The notes under the pieces: generated by a model
Database searches by the model: none
What the model saw: the letters and a program-made list of their open reading frames with translations, nothing else
What the model was told of the DNA's origin: nothing
Translations under genes and position numbers: made by a program
DNA from: JAPLJC01 sp052326585
Lineage (GTDB): Bacteria; Desulfobacterota; Desulfobaccia; Desulfobaccales; 0-14-0-80-60-11
Reading direction: 5' to 3'
Assembly (NCBI GenBank): GCA_052326585.1
Contig: JBKQLU010000030.1
Coordinates: 1 to 64,000 of the forward strand
DNA length: 64,000 bases
In this document: piece after piece, positions 50,302 through 58,388 of the stretch
Numbering within the stretch: the first letter of the stretch is position 1
Layout of the letters: each line of letters starts with the position of its first letter

Positions 50302-51441
50302 CTAAGCCTTGGCATCCAAATGCCGGCGCACGGTCCAACCCAGGTGGCGCAAGACCAGAGGTTTCAGCAGGCACTGCCGAATTCCGACCTCCTGGGCCTG
50401 CGCGGTAAAATTCGCCTCGCTGTATCCGGTGGTGAGAAGGACCGGGAGGTCCGGGCGCAGCTTAAGGGCGGCCTCTGCCAGGTCGAGTCCGGTCATCGCT
50501 GGCATGGTCAAATCGGTAATCATCAGGTCAAAGGCCCGCGGTTGAGACTGAAACTCTTCCCAGGCGATGGGGGCGCTGGTAAAAGCGCTGACCCGGTACC
50601 CCAGGTCTTGAAGGAATTCACGGCCGATCTGGACGATGGCGGCTTCGTCATCCACCAGGAGTATATGTTCCGTGCCCCGGGGGATGGGTCCGGTCATGGA
50701 GACCTCCGGGGCTGAGGGTCTCTGATAGCTGGGCAGATAGACCCGGAAGGCGCTGCCGCTCCCCGGCTCACTGGTAACCGCGATGGCGCCGCCCAGGCTC
50801 TGGACAATGCCGTGGACCGCGGACAGGCCTAAGCCGGTGCCCTCACCCACTGGCCTGGTGGTAAAAAAGGGATCGAAAATGCGCGCCAGGGTGGGTTGAT
50901 CCATGCCACGGCCGTTGTCCTTGACGGTGAGTCTAAGGTATGGCCCGGATTTCAGCTCAACGCCGGGTTCGGCCGCCGCGGCCTCCAGGGGCACCGGCTC
51001 CAGGTCGATTTGCAGAATTCCCCCGGTTGCCCCAAGCGCTTCAAAGGCGTTGCTGCTGAGATTCATCAAGATTTGGCTGAGTTGGACCGGCTCGGCCAGC
51101 ACCAGGCCGCACAAGGGGTCCAGATTGTAGCGAATCTCAATAGTGGTGGGCAGGGAGGCCCGCAGCATCTTGAGCGACTCCTTCATGATCGACAGGATCT
51201 CCAGTGGCCGCGGCTGCGGCTCATTTTGGCGGCTGAAGGCAAGAATCTGCTTGACCAGGTCCCGGGCCCGGTCCCCGGCCCTTAAGGAGGCTTCCAATTT
51301 AGTCCTGATCTTCTCGGCGCCCGGCACCGTGTCCAGGGTCATGCAGGCCAGTTCCAGGTAGCCTTTCATGGTCCCAAGGACGTTGTTGAACTCGTGGGCG
51401 ATCCCGCCGGCAAAGGTGCCCAGGGCCTCCAGCTTGGCCAC
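50302..51441 (-). CDS. Histidine kinase core with receiver domain (C-terminal part of a split hybrid kinase)
   Basis: In this reading the 379-residue product starts at a GTG (51441) right after an in-frame TAA and has HisKA (KLEALGTFAGGIAHEFNNVL, acceptor His in IAHEFNN), HATPase_c (DNGRGMDQPTLARIFDPFFT; GTGLGLSAVHG) and a C-terminal REC domain (ILLVDDEAAIVQI; phospho-acceptor Asp in LMITDLTMP). This is the hybrid kinase pattern ending in its own receiver. The frame is the same as the upstream PAS segment, so the gene appears to be one kinase interrupted by a nonsense codon. Expression of the 3' part alone would require re-initiation. Confidence 0.85.
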   Translation of the reverse strand: MAKLEALGTFAGGIAHEFNNVLGTMKGYLELACMTLDTVPGAEKIRTKLEASLRAGDRARDLVKQILAFSRQNEPQPRPLEILSIMKESLKMLRASLPTTIEIRYNLDPLCGLVLAEPVQLSQILMNLSSNAFEALGATGGILQIDLEPVPLEAAAAEPGVELKSGPYLRLTVKDNGRGMDQPTLARIFDPFFTTRPVGEGTGLGLSAVHGIVQSLGGAIAVTSEPGSGSAFRVYLPSYQRPSAPEVSMTGPIPRGTEHILLVDDEAAIVQIGREFLQDLGYRVSAFTSAPIAWEEFQSQPRAFDLMITDLTMPAMTGLDLAEAALKLRPDLPVLLTTGYSEANFTAQAQEVGIRQCLLKPLVLRHLGWTVRRHLDAKA

Positions 51442-51444
51442 CAG

Positions 51445-51954
51445 TTATATCTGGGCCGTTATGCTGGCCTGGATCTCTGCGTTCCGTTTACGTTCCGAGA
51501 GATCCCGGGCGACGCTGAGGATTAATTTGCTCCCCTGAAAGTCCAAGACCTGGGCGTGGATTTCCAAAGGCATGATGGAACCGTCCTTGCGGAAGCCGCT
51601 GGATTCGAAAAAGAGTTCCCCCTGGTCTTGTAGTTCCTTCAGTCTTTGCGGCATGACGCGGGCCAGTTCCGGGGTAAGGAATTGCTGCAAATTTAATCCC
51701 ATTAACTCTTCCCGGCGGTACCCGAAGCTTCGGCAGGCGGCTTCATTGACCAAGATAAAAGCGCCTGCAAAATCGGAGACAAAGATTGGATCCGTGATCA
51801 GGTCCAGCAGCTTGGCCTTCAGGACCAGCTCCACATCGGCCTTGGCCAAAGGACCGGGGCCAGCCGCCGGCAGCGCCGGCAAATACTCCGGGCAGCCCTC
51901 CCGGTTAGCAGGATCGGTAGATTTTCCTGGTCTCAAGTCTTTTCCGGTAACCAT
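51445..51954 (-). CDS. PAS-domain fragment, N-terminal part of the same split kinase
   Basis: A 169-residue N-terminal part with a PAS/PAC module (about 45-165; ITDPIFVSDFAGAFILVNEA, RREELMGLNLQQF, RKDGSIMPLEIHA). It ends ...ASITAQI at a TAA (51445-51447). The next codon, in the same frame, continues LVAKLEALGTFAGG, exactly the sequence expected to link PAS to HisKA. A C-to-T change making CAA into TAA would explain it. Together the two parts (50302-51954) make a 551-codon gene with one internal stop codon. Confidence 0.85.
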   Translation of the reverse strand: MVTGKDLRPGKSTDPANREGCPEYLPALPAAGPGPLAKADVELVLKAKLLDLITDPIFVSDFAGAFILVNEAACRSFGYRREELMGLNLQQFLTPELARVMPQRLKELQDQGELFFESSGFRKDGSIMPLEIHAQVLDFQGSKLILSVARDLSERKRNAEIQASITAQI

Positions 51955-52134
51955 TTGACGAAGTCTGGGTTAGTTAATTATAAGTTCATGCAAGGAGCCT
52001 GCCAGAGTGAGGGATCGCGGCGTTGCGCAACCCGGACGCCAGGGCGATGGCAATGCTGGTAATAATCTTCTCGATCCGCCATCGCCTGGACAGCCGAAAA
52101 TTTGCCGGAAGGTGAATAATAGCCGAGGGCTCCC

Positions 52135-52920
52135 TTAAGCGAATCTGTTGGCCAGGGCGATGAGGGCTACGGCAGCGATATTATTGGGTTGAAAGAGGAC
52201 GATGGGCTGTCCGGAAATCTGGGACATGGAGCAGGCTTCCTCGGAGTAAGGCACCACCCCGAGAATATCGCAATTCAGGCGCGTCTTGATATTTTCCAGT
52301 TTCATGGATACGGGCAGGACGATGCGGTTGGTGATGACCGCGCCGATATTGGCGTCACCCAGACCCCAGGATTTAAATAATTCCAGCATGGTCTTGCCGG
52401 CGCGCACCGAGAATTGCTCCCGTTCGCTCACCAGAACTACATAGTCGCACAGGCGAATGGCACTGCCAAAGGCCCCGGAAGGGTAGGCCGGCAAGTCGAG
52501 GATGACATAGTCCGCCAGACCGGCCGCCATCTGAATCAGGGCGGCGGCCCGGAGAGGGTCGATTTCGGTAAAATCCGCCGCCGCTTGCGGCCCGAAGAGG
52601 AGTCGCAGCCCCGGGGAGGAATTATAGAGAAACCGGGATAAATCGGCAGGGGTCAAGGAACCGGGCTCCAGGTCCAACCAATCCTTCAGATTGGACTCCG
52701 GATTTTGGTTTAACATGAGGGAGAAGGTGCCCCGGCCGCACTTGAGCTCCACGGCGATCACCTGGCGGTGCAGTCCGGCCAGCACCGCGGCAACGTTAAG
52801 CGCCACCGTGCTGGTGCCGACTCCGCCTTTGGCGCCGGTGAATCCGATGATCTTTGTGGACTTGGGTTGCTGGGCCTCCTCATAAAGGCGCCTGCCCTTC
52901 TTCTCCTCCTGTGGTTGCAA
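52135..52920 (-). CDS. MinD/ParA-like ATPase (CpaE-type)
   Basis: A 261-residue P-loop ATPase with the deviant Walker A GAKGGVGTS (29-37) of the MinD/ParA group, switch II-like VILDLPAYPSG and the helix SAIRLCDYVVLV. The start is an unusual TTG at 52920 with no good ribosome-binding site; the first 22 residues are charged and may include non-coding sequence. CpaE-like proteins localise pilus or secretion machinery and often carry a degenerate receiver domain, absent here. No Tad pilus genes are near. Function cannot be narrowed further. Confidence 0.85.
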   Translation of the reverse strand: MQPQEEKKGRRLYEEAQQPKSTKIIGFTGAKGGVGTSTVALNVAAVLAGLHRQVIAVELKCGRGTFSLMLNQNPESNLKDWLDLEPGSLTPADLSRFLYNSSPGLRLLFGPQAAADFTEIDPLRAAALIQMAAGLADYVILDLPAYPSGAFGSAIRLCDYVVLVSEREQFSVRAGKTMLELFKSWGLGDANIGAVITNRIVLPVSMKLENIKTRLNCDILGVVPYSEEACSMSQISGQPIVLFQPNNIAAVALIALANRFA

Positions 52921-53206
52921 GAGGGATATCAGAATTGTCCTGGACGCCGGGGAAATTTAGAGAAGGGCGGCCTTCATAGGGAAGGTCTTCGGGTGAGACG
53001 GGCCGGACAGGGCCCGGCGGGCGCCGGGTCGGCACTGGTTGCGGCAGCGGGGGGACCCGCCCCCGGGCGGCTATTGGGTGCGGTTTACTGAGGATCAAGC
53101 AAAATGCGGGGTCCACCGGCAGAGACGGGAAAGAGTCTCCTTTTTGGGGCGCCCCAAGCGACGCGAGGTTGAGCAGGTTGCCGCCGCAGGTGGCGCCGGG
53201 GCCGGT

Positions 53207-54571
53207 TTATTTCCCCGGCAGTCTGGGGAGCTCGGTCAGGGCCTTTTGGATCATGGCATCGGGGTCCAGCTCGATATCCTGCAGTTGCCCTTCCAGGAAG
53301 GCGTCGTAGGCCGTCAGGTCGAAGTGGCCGTGGCCCGAGAAATTGAAGACTATACATTTGGACTGCTTAGTCTCCTTGCACACCCGGGCTTCGTCCACCG
53401 CCGCCTTGACGGCATGGGCCGTCTCCGGCGCCGGGATAATGCCCTCGGTTTCGGCGAAGAGGCGCGCCGCCTCAAACACGGGGTTCTGGGCATAGGCCCG
53501 GGCTTCGATGACCTTTTCATGCACCAGCAGGCAGAGTAGAGGCGAGTCGCCATGATAGCGCAAGCCGCCGGCATGGATGCCCGAAGGCACAAAGGAGTGC
53601 CCCAGGGTGTACATCATGATCAGAGGAGTGAGCCCGGCCGTGTCTCCGAAGTCGTAGGTATAAGTTCCTTTGGTGAGGGTGGGGCAGGCGGTGGGTTCCA
53701 CCGCGATGAAGCGCCGCTCCCGGCCCTTAAGTTTATCCCGGACAAAGGGAAAGCAGAAGCCCGCGAAGTTGCTGCCGCCACCGACGCAGCCGATGAGGAT
53801 ATCCGGCTCTTCTTGCGCCAGGGCCAGTTGTTTTTTGGTCTCCAGGCCGATAATGGTCTGGTGCAGCATGACGTGGTTGAGGACGCTGCCCAGGGAGTAG
53901 TTGGTGTCGGCGTGGCTGGCGGCGTCCTCCACGGCTTCGGAGATTGCCATCCCCAGGCTCCCAGAGGTCTCCGGGTCATGGGCCAAAATCTGCCGGCCCG
54001 CGGCGGTGCGCTCCGTGGGGGACGGATAGACGCTGGCCCCCCAGATATGCATCAGGGAGCGCCGGTAAGGCTTCTGCTGATAGCTCACCTTGACCATGTA
54101 GACCGTGCATTCCAGTCCGAAAAAGTTACAGGCCAGGGCCAGGGCGCTGCCCCATTGCCCGGCGCCGGTTTCGGTGGCCAGCCGTTTGATGCCCGCGGCC
54201 TTGTTGTAATAGGCCTGGGCCACGGCGGTATTGGGTTTATGGCTGCCGGCGGGGCTCACGGACTCGTCCTTATAATAGATGCGGGCCGGGGTGCCCAGGG
54301 CGGCTTCCAGATTGCGGGCCCGGTGCAGCGGGCTGGGACGCCACAATTGGTAGATGCGCCGCACTTCGTCGGGAATGGGGATCCACGGCTCGGGGCTCAA
54401 TTCCTGCTGAATGAGTTCCATGGGAAAGATGGCGGCCAGGTCCTGGGGGACGATGGGCTCGCCGGTGCCCGGATGGAGATAGGGCGGCAGGGGCGCGGGC
54501 AGATCCGGCAGGATATTGTACCACTCCTGGGGCATCTCCGCTTCGCTCAAGTCAATCTTATAGGACTCCAT
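53207..54571 (-). CDS. trpB: Tryptophan synthase beta chain, TrpB2 type
   Basis: A 454-residue PLP enzyme of the TrpB2 group found mainly in archaea and some bacteria. It has PLP Lys112 in AGSHKPNTA, the ETGAGQWGSALALA motif (catalytic Glu), the GGGSN phosphate loop (CVGGGSNFAGF) and a C-terminal extension that conventional TrpB lacks. It condenses indole and serine to tryptophan. TrpB2 often accompanies a normal TrpB elsewhere and may salvage indole without TrpA. There is no trpA nearby. A tRNA-Arg gene lies 175 bp upstream on the same strand. Confidence 0.94.
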   Translation of the reverse strand: MESYKIDLSEAEMPQEWYNILPDLPAPLPPYLHPGTGEPIVPQDLAAIFPMELIQQELSPEPWIPIPDEVRRIYQLWRPSPLHRARNLEAALGTPARIYYKDESVSPAGSHKPNTAVAQAYYNKAAGIKRLATETGAGQWGSALALACNFFGLECTVYMVKVSYQQKPYRRSLMHIWGASVYPSPTERTAAGRQILAHDPETSGSLGMAISEAVEDAASHADTNYSLGSVLNHVMLHQTIIGLETKKQLALAQEEPDILIGCVGGGSNFAGFCFPFVRDKLKGRERRFIAVEPTACPTLTKGTYTYDFGDTAGLTPLIMMYTLGHSFVPSGIHAGGLRYHGDSPLLCLLVHEKVIEARAYAQNPVFEAARLFAETEGIIPAPETAHAVKAAVDEARVCKETKQSKCIVFNFSGHGHFDLTAYDAFLEGQLQDIELDPDAMIQKALTELPRLPGK

Positions 54572-54745
54572 ATCATTTCCCTCTGATGCTCACCCCTTGC
54601 TGGCGGGGGCGCCGTCTCAGTAGCACGGGCCTCCGGCCTGCGGGTTGGCCCGGGCGGGGGGCCAGCCCGCCCCTGGGGTGGGGAGAAAGGCTGGCAGAAC
54701 CTCAGACTTCCCCCGATTTTTCCTGAAGCGGGGGCAGATGGTGAT

Positions 54746-54823
54746 TGGCGCGCTCGAGAGGATTCGAACCTCCGACACACGGATTCGTAGTCCGTTGCTC
54801 TATCCGGGCTGAGCTACGAGCGC
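54746..54823 (-). tRNA. tRNA-Arg (anticodon ACG)
   Basis: On the minus strand, a 78-nt tRNA including an encoded CCA (54746-54748). Acceptor GCGCTCG pairs with CGAGCGC, the anticodon stem-loop is ACGGA-CTACGAA-TCCGT with anticodon ACG (Arg, CGN, with A34 to I34 editing), and the T-arm is GGAGG-TTCGAAT-CCTCT (last pair loose). Discriminator G. It lies between trpB and the priA region, without neighbouring tRNAs or an integrase. Confidence 0.95.
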
Positions 54824-54944
54824 ACTGATTACCCTGGTGAGCCAGGAAGCCGTTCCCGGCCCCTAACCAAAAATTTATAACCTCTTGAGGGGCAAAGGTC
54901 AAGGGAGGGGGGTGCAGGTCAGAAGTCAACCGCCATATCTTCTT

Positions 54945-54966
54945 GCGCAGGCTAAAGCCTGCGGCT
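54945..54966. repeat. Dispersed palindrome, copy 2
   Basis: Same 22-bp GCGCAGGCTAAAGCCTGCGG(CT) unit as 30861-30882; 29 bp before the next dispersed repeat. Confidence 0.7.
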
Positions 54967-54994
54967 CCGGTTTTATGGGAATTAGGGGCGGCCC

Positions 54995-55020
54995 AATCAC
55001 AGGCTGGAAGCCTGTGCCAC
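54995..55020. repeat. Dispersed repeat, copy 2 of 46507-46532
   Basis: AATCACAGGCTGGAAGCCTG plus TGCCAC; intergenic, 9 bp from the end of priA. Confidence 0.65.
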
Positions 55021-55028
55021 TGCCGCCC

Positions 55029-57296
55029 TTAATAGAGGTTATTGGGGTCGATGTCCAGGGTGAGGTTGAGGCGGGCCTGGGGAGGAGGGCGGAAGAGGCG
55101 GCGCAGGTGGCCCAAGGCCGTGGCCAGGGCTGGCCGGCCGTAGCTCTTCAGGAGCAATTGCCAGCGGTAGCGGCCCTGCAGACGGCTCAAGCCCGCCGGC
55201 GCCGGCCCCAGCACCTGCACCCGGGTCCGCAGCAGGCCGTCCCGCTCCACTTCCCTTTTCAAGGCCGTGGTCAGCCGCCGGGCCTCCCTGGCCACGGCGG
55301 CCTCGAAGGGGCCGTCTAGGCGCGCCAGGGCCAGACGGGTGAAGGGCGGATATCCCAGGCGGCGGCGCACGTCGAGTTCCCGTTCATAGAAACCGTCAAA
55401 ATCCTGGCTCTGCACCAGTTGGAAGAGGTAATGCTCCGGATGGAAGGTTTGCACCAGGACCTTCCCAGGGGCCTCACCCCGGCCGGCCCGGCCGGCCACC
55501 TGGGAGAGGAGCTGGAAGGTGCGCTCCCCGGCGTGATACTCCGGGAAAAAGAGGCTCAAATCCGCGGCTACCACCCCCACCAGGCTGACCCCGGGGAAAT
55601 GGTGGCCCTTGGCGATCATTTGGGTGCCCACCAGGAGGTCCAGGTCCCCGGCGGCAAAGTTCTCCAACACCGCCAGGGCGCGCCCACTATGGGGCGCGGT
55701 GTCCCGGTCCAGGCGGGCCACCCGGGCCCCGGGGAGCAGGCGCCGCACCTCGCTCTCCAGTTTCTCGGTCCCCACCCCGTATTGCTTGATGGCGGTAGCC
55801 TGGCATTGGGGGCAGCTCTGCGGCACCTCCTGGCTGAAGCCGCAGTAGTGGCAGACGAGACGGTCCTCTCTTCCTTGATGGCGGGTCATGGCCACGCTGC
55901 ATTGATGGCATTGAAAGACGTGGCCGCAGAAGAGGCAAAAAAGGGCCGTAGAATAGCCCCGGCGGTTTAAGAAGAGCAGGGCCTGCTCCCCCCGGGACAA
56001 CACCCCTTCCAGGGCGGCCAGCAAGGGCCGGGAGATGATCTTCAGGGCCCGCCCGCCGCCGCGCTGGGCCCGCAAATCGACGAGGTGAATCTCCGGCAGG
56101 GCCTGGGGGGTCACCCGCCGGGAGAGGTTGAGATAGCGATATTTGCCGGTGCGGGCCTGGTAATAGGTGGTGATCTGGGGGGTGGCGGAGACGAGCACCG
56201 CGGCGGCGCCCGCCAGCTTGGCGCGGTAGAGGGCCACGTCCCGGGCCTGGTAGAGCAGGCCGCCTTCCTGCTTGTAGGCGGAGTCGTGCTCCTCGTCCAC
56301 CACCACCAGCCCCAGGCGGGGCAGGGGGGCGAAGACCGCGGAGCGGGCCCCGACCACCACGTCGACTTCCCCCAGCATGACGCGGCGCCACTGGTCCAGG
56401 CGGGCCGCCTCGGAGAGGCCGCTGTGCAGCAAGGTGACCCGCGGCCCGAAGCAGCCGCGAAAGGCCTGGGCCACCGGGTGGCTCAGGGCGATCTCCGGCA
56501 GCAGCACCAATACCTGGCGCCCCCGCTCCAGGGCCTGGGCCGCCGCAGCCAGGTAGACCGCGGTCTTGCCGCTGGCGGTGACCCCGTGCAGCAGAAAGGG
56601 CGAGAAGGAAGCCGAGGCGATCCCCCGGATAATGGCCGCCAGGGCCAGTTCCTGCTCCGGCGCCAGGGCTAAGGGGAGTCCATCTTCGGGAATCGAGGCC
56701 TGGCGCTCGAGGGGGTCTTGCAAGGCGGGGCGCCGGGAGAGAACCACCAGGCCACTGGCCTCCAGGCGGCGCAGGACCGGCAGGCACCCGGGAAAGAGCG
56801 GCCGCATCTCGCTCATGGCAACGGCCGCCCCGGCTTCCTGCAGATGGGCCAGCAAGGCGCGGCTGCGGGGCCCGAGGCGCGGCAGGGGCGGCGCCGCCAC
56901 CAGCGCCACCGCGGCCGCCCAGGTCTCCTGGCGGCCCCCGGCGGGCCGGGCGCCTCCGGGGATGATACGGCTCAAGGCCTCCCCCAGGGGATATTGATAA
57001 TAGTCGGCCAGCCAGCGGAACAGGGGCACCATCTCCGGGCCGAAGCGAGGGATGGGGTCCAGCAGCTTCTGGAGGCGGCGCAGCTTGACCGGCGGCGCCT
57101 CCAGCGCCGGGGCCAGGAGGTAGCCGGTCACCGTCTGCCGCCCCACCGGCGCCTGCACCAGGCTTCCCACCCCGGCGGCCGCCAGCTCCGGCGGCCGCCG
57201 GTAGGTGAGGGTCTGGGCCAGGGGCAGGGCCACCGCCACTTCCCAGAGGTCGGCGGACTCCGGACCGGTCTTAACGGAGACGGGCGCGGCCGGCAT
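55029..57296 (-). CDS. priA: Primosomal replication protein N' (helicase PriA)
   Basis: A 755-residue superfamily-2 helicase that restarts stalled replication forks. The 3'-DNA-binding domain is N-terminal (about 15-115). Helicase motifs include GVTASGKTAVYL (Walker A), VVDEEHDSAYKQ (DEEH) and, after the zinc region, GTQMIAKGHHFPGVSLVGV and QVAGRAGRG. The zinc-binding segment has the expected Cys pairs (CLFCGHVFQCHQC, CHYCGF, CPQC). Complete and of typical length. Expected to work with DnaB and PriB/DnaT-equivalents in the nucleoid. Confidence 0.96.
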   Translation of the reverse strand: MPAAPVSVKTGPESADLWEVAVALPLAQTLTYRRPPELAAAGVGSLVQAPVGRQTVTGYLLAPALEAPPVKLRRLQKLLDPIPRFGPEMVPLFRWLADYYQYPLGEALSRIIPGGARPAGGRQETWAAAVALVAAPPLPRLGPRSRALLAHLQEAGAAVAMSEMRPLFPGCLPVLRRLEASGLVVLSRRPALQDPLERQASIPEDGLPLALAPEQELALAAIIRGIASASFSPFLLHGVTASGKTAVYLAAAAQALERGRQVLVLLPEIALSHPVAQAFRGCFGPRVTLLHSGLSEAARLDQWRRVMLGEVDVVVGARSAVFAPLPRLGLVVVDEEHDSAYKQEGGLLYQARDVALYRAKLAGAAAVLVSATPQITTYYQARTGKYRYLNLSRRVTPQALPEIHLVDLRAQRGGGRALKIISRPLLAALEGVLSRGEQALLFLNRRGYSTALFCLFCGHVFQCHQCSVAMTRHQGREDRLVCHYCGFSQEVPQSCPQCQATAIKQYGVGTEKLESEVRRLLPGARVARLDRDTAPHSGRALAVLENFAAGDLDLLVGTQMIAKGHHFPGVSLVGVVAADLSLFFPEYHAGERTFQLLSQVAGRAGRGEAPGKVLVQTFHPEHYLFQLVQSQDFDGFYERELDVRRRLGYPPFTRLALARLDGPFEAAVAREARRLTTALKREVERDGLLRTRVQVLGPAPAGLSRLQGRYRWQLLLKSYGRPALATALGHLRRLFRPPPQARLNLTLDIDPNNLY

Positions 57297-57593
57297 AAGA
57301 AATTTGCGGAAAGGTTTGGCTAATCAGGCGTTGGCGAGCGGGCGCAGTGGTCATGGGGCGGATATTTTCCATTCTGGAGCCAGTTATCCGGGGCAGCGCC
57401 GGGATGAATAAATGGTTTACCTGGACCGCTGGCGATGGTATCAGTTATGGGAGTAGATGGCAAATATTTTCAGGCGCGGCCTCCCTTAAGCTCCGGATGG
57501 CCGCCGGATTAACCAGGGAGGGTCGCATCACGCTCCGGGACGCTCTATTTTCCGCCCGGAAGCCTCTGCGGCCTGCGAGAAAGGGGTGTGCAG

Positions 57594-58226
57594 ATGAAGC
57601 GCCAGCGGGTGGGCATCGTCATTTTCCCGGAGGTGGAAGTCCTCGATTTTTGCGGCCCCTACGAGGTCCTGGCCGTGACGCGCCTGGAAGAGGCGCGGCG
57701 CCGGGAAGAGCCTTCTCCCTTTGAGGTGCTGCTGGTGGCGGAGCGGGAGGGGGAAGCGGTCACCGCCGCCGGGGGTATGCGGGTGCTCCCGGACTGCGCC
57801 CTGGCCGCCTGCCCGCCCCTGGATATCCTGGTGGTGCCCGGCGGCTGGGGCACGCGGCGGCAGATGCAGAATGGCGCCCTCATCGACTGGCTGGCCGGCA
57901 GGGGCCGCCAGGTGATGGCGGCCGGGACCCTGGCCTCGGTCTGCACCGGCGCCCTGCTGTTGGGGCAGGCGGGACTGCTGGACGGGCGCCGGGCCACCAC
58001 CCACTGGCGCTCACTTAAGGTGTTGCGGGAATCCTTCCCAAAGGTGACCGTGGAGGAGAGACTGCGCGTGGTGGAGGATGGCAACCTGCTCACGTCAGCG
58101 GGCATCGCCGCGGGCCTGGACCTGGGCCTGGCGCTGGTGGCACGTTATTACGGCGAGGCGGTGGCCCGGGCCACGGCGAGGCACATGGAATATCGCTATC
58201 CGGAAGATAATGCCCGGCAGATTTGA
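57594..58226 (+). CDS. DJ-1/PfpI family protein (isonitrile-hydratase-like)
   Basis: A 210-residue cytoplasmic protein from ATG 57594 (AAGGGG before it). The DJ-1/PfpI fold has the nucleophile elbow SVCTGALLLGQAGLLDG with Cys117 and the downstream RRATTHW, the pattern of isonitrile hydratase (InhA) and of the amidase-like domain of AraC-type regulators; the latter's HTH is missing. Candidate activity: hydration of isonitriles or deglycase-type chemistry. Its last 52 coding bases, with the stop and 25 bp beyond, recur at 63924-64000. Confidence 0.88.
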   Translation: MKRQRVGIVIFPEVEVLDFCGPYEVLAVTRLEEARRREEPSPFEVLLVAEREGEAVTAAGGMRVLPDCALAACPPLDILVVPGGWGTRRQMQNGALIDWLAGRGRQVMAAGTLASVCTGALLLGQAGLLDGRRATTHWRSLKVLRESFPKVTVEERLRVVEDGNLLTSAGIAAGLDLGLALVARYYGEAVARATARHMEYRYPEDNARQI

Positions 58227-58251
58227 ACGCGGTTAATAGGGCGGGCTGGGC
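58175..58251 (+). repeat. pfpI 3'-end repeat, copy 1
   Basis: Aligns with 63924-64000 without gaps (offset 5749 bp) with five mismatches in 77 bp. Four lie in the coding part, all at third codon positions and all synonymous; one is after the stop. Repeat may continue past the window end. Confidence 0.93.
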
Positions 58252-58388
58252 CCGCCATTTTAGCCGTCCTGGCTCCGATAAGCGGCGGCCGCCGGCTGCC
58301 CTATTTGCTGAGGCGCAGATCTGCGCAAACGGGGGCCAGATCTCCTGGTGGCGCAGGCCACGGGCGTTGTCCTGCTTCTCTGGTCCAC

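Noticed and set aside
50302..51954. Recoding of the internal stop as selenocysteine or pyrrolysine
   Set aside because: The codon is TAA; Sec uses TGA and Pyl uses TAG.
52880..53116. Proline-rich 78-codon minus-strand ORF upstream of the MinD-like gene
   Set aside because: No family resemblance or ribosome-binding site; overlaps the start of the MinD-like gene in another frame.
54590..54680. Terminator or attenuator for trpB
   Set aside because: Only GC-rich hairpins without T-runs are seen, and no tryptophan-codon leader peptide is present.
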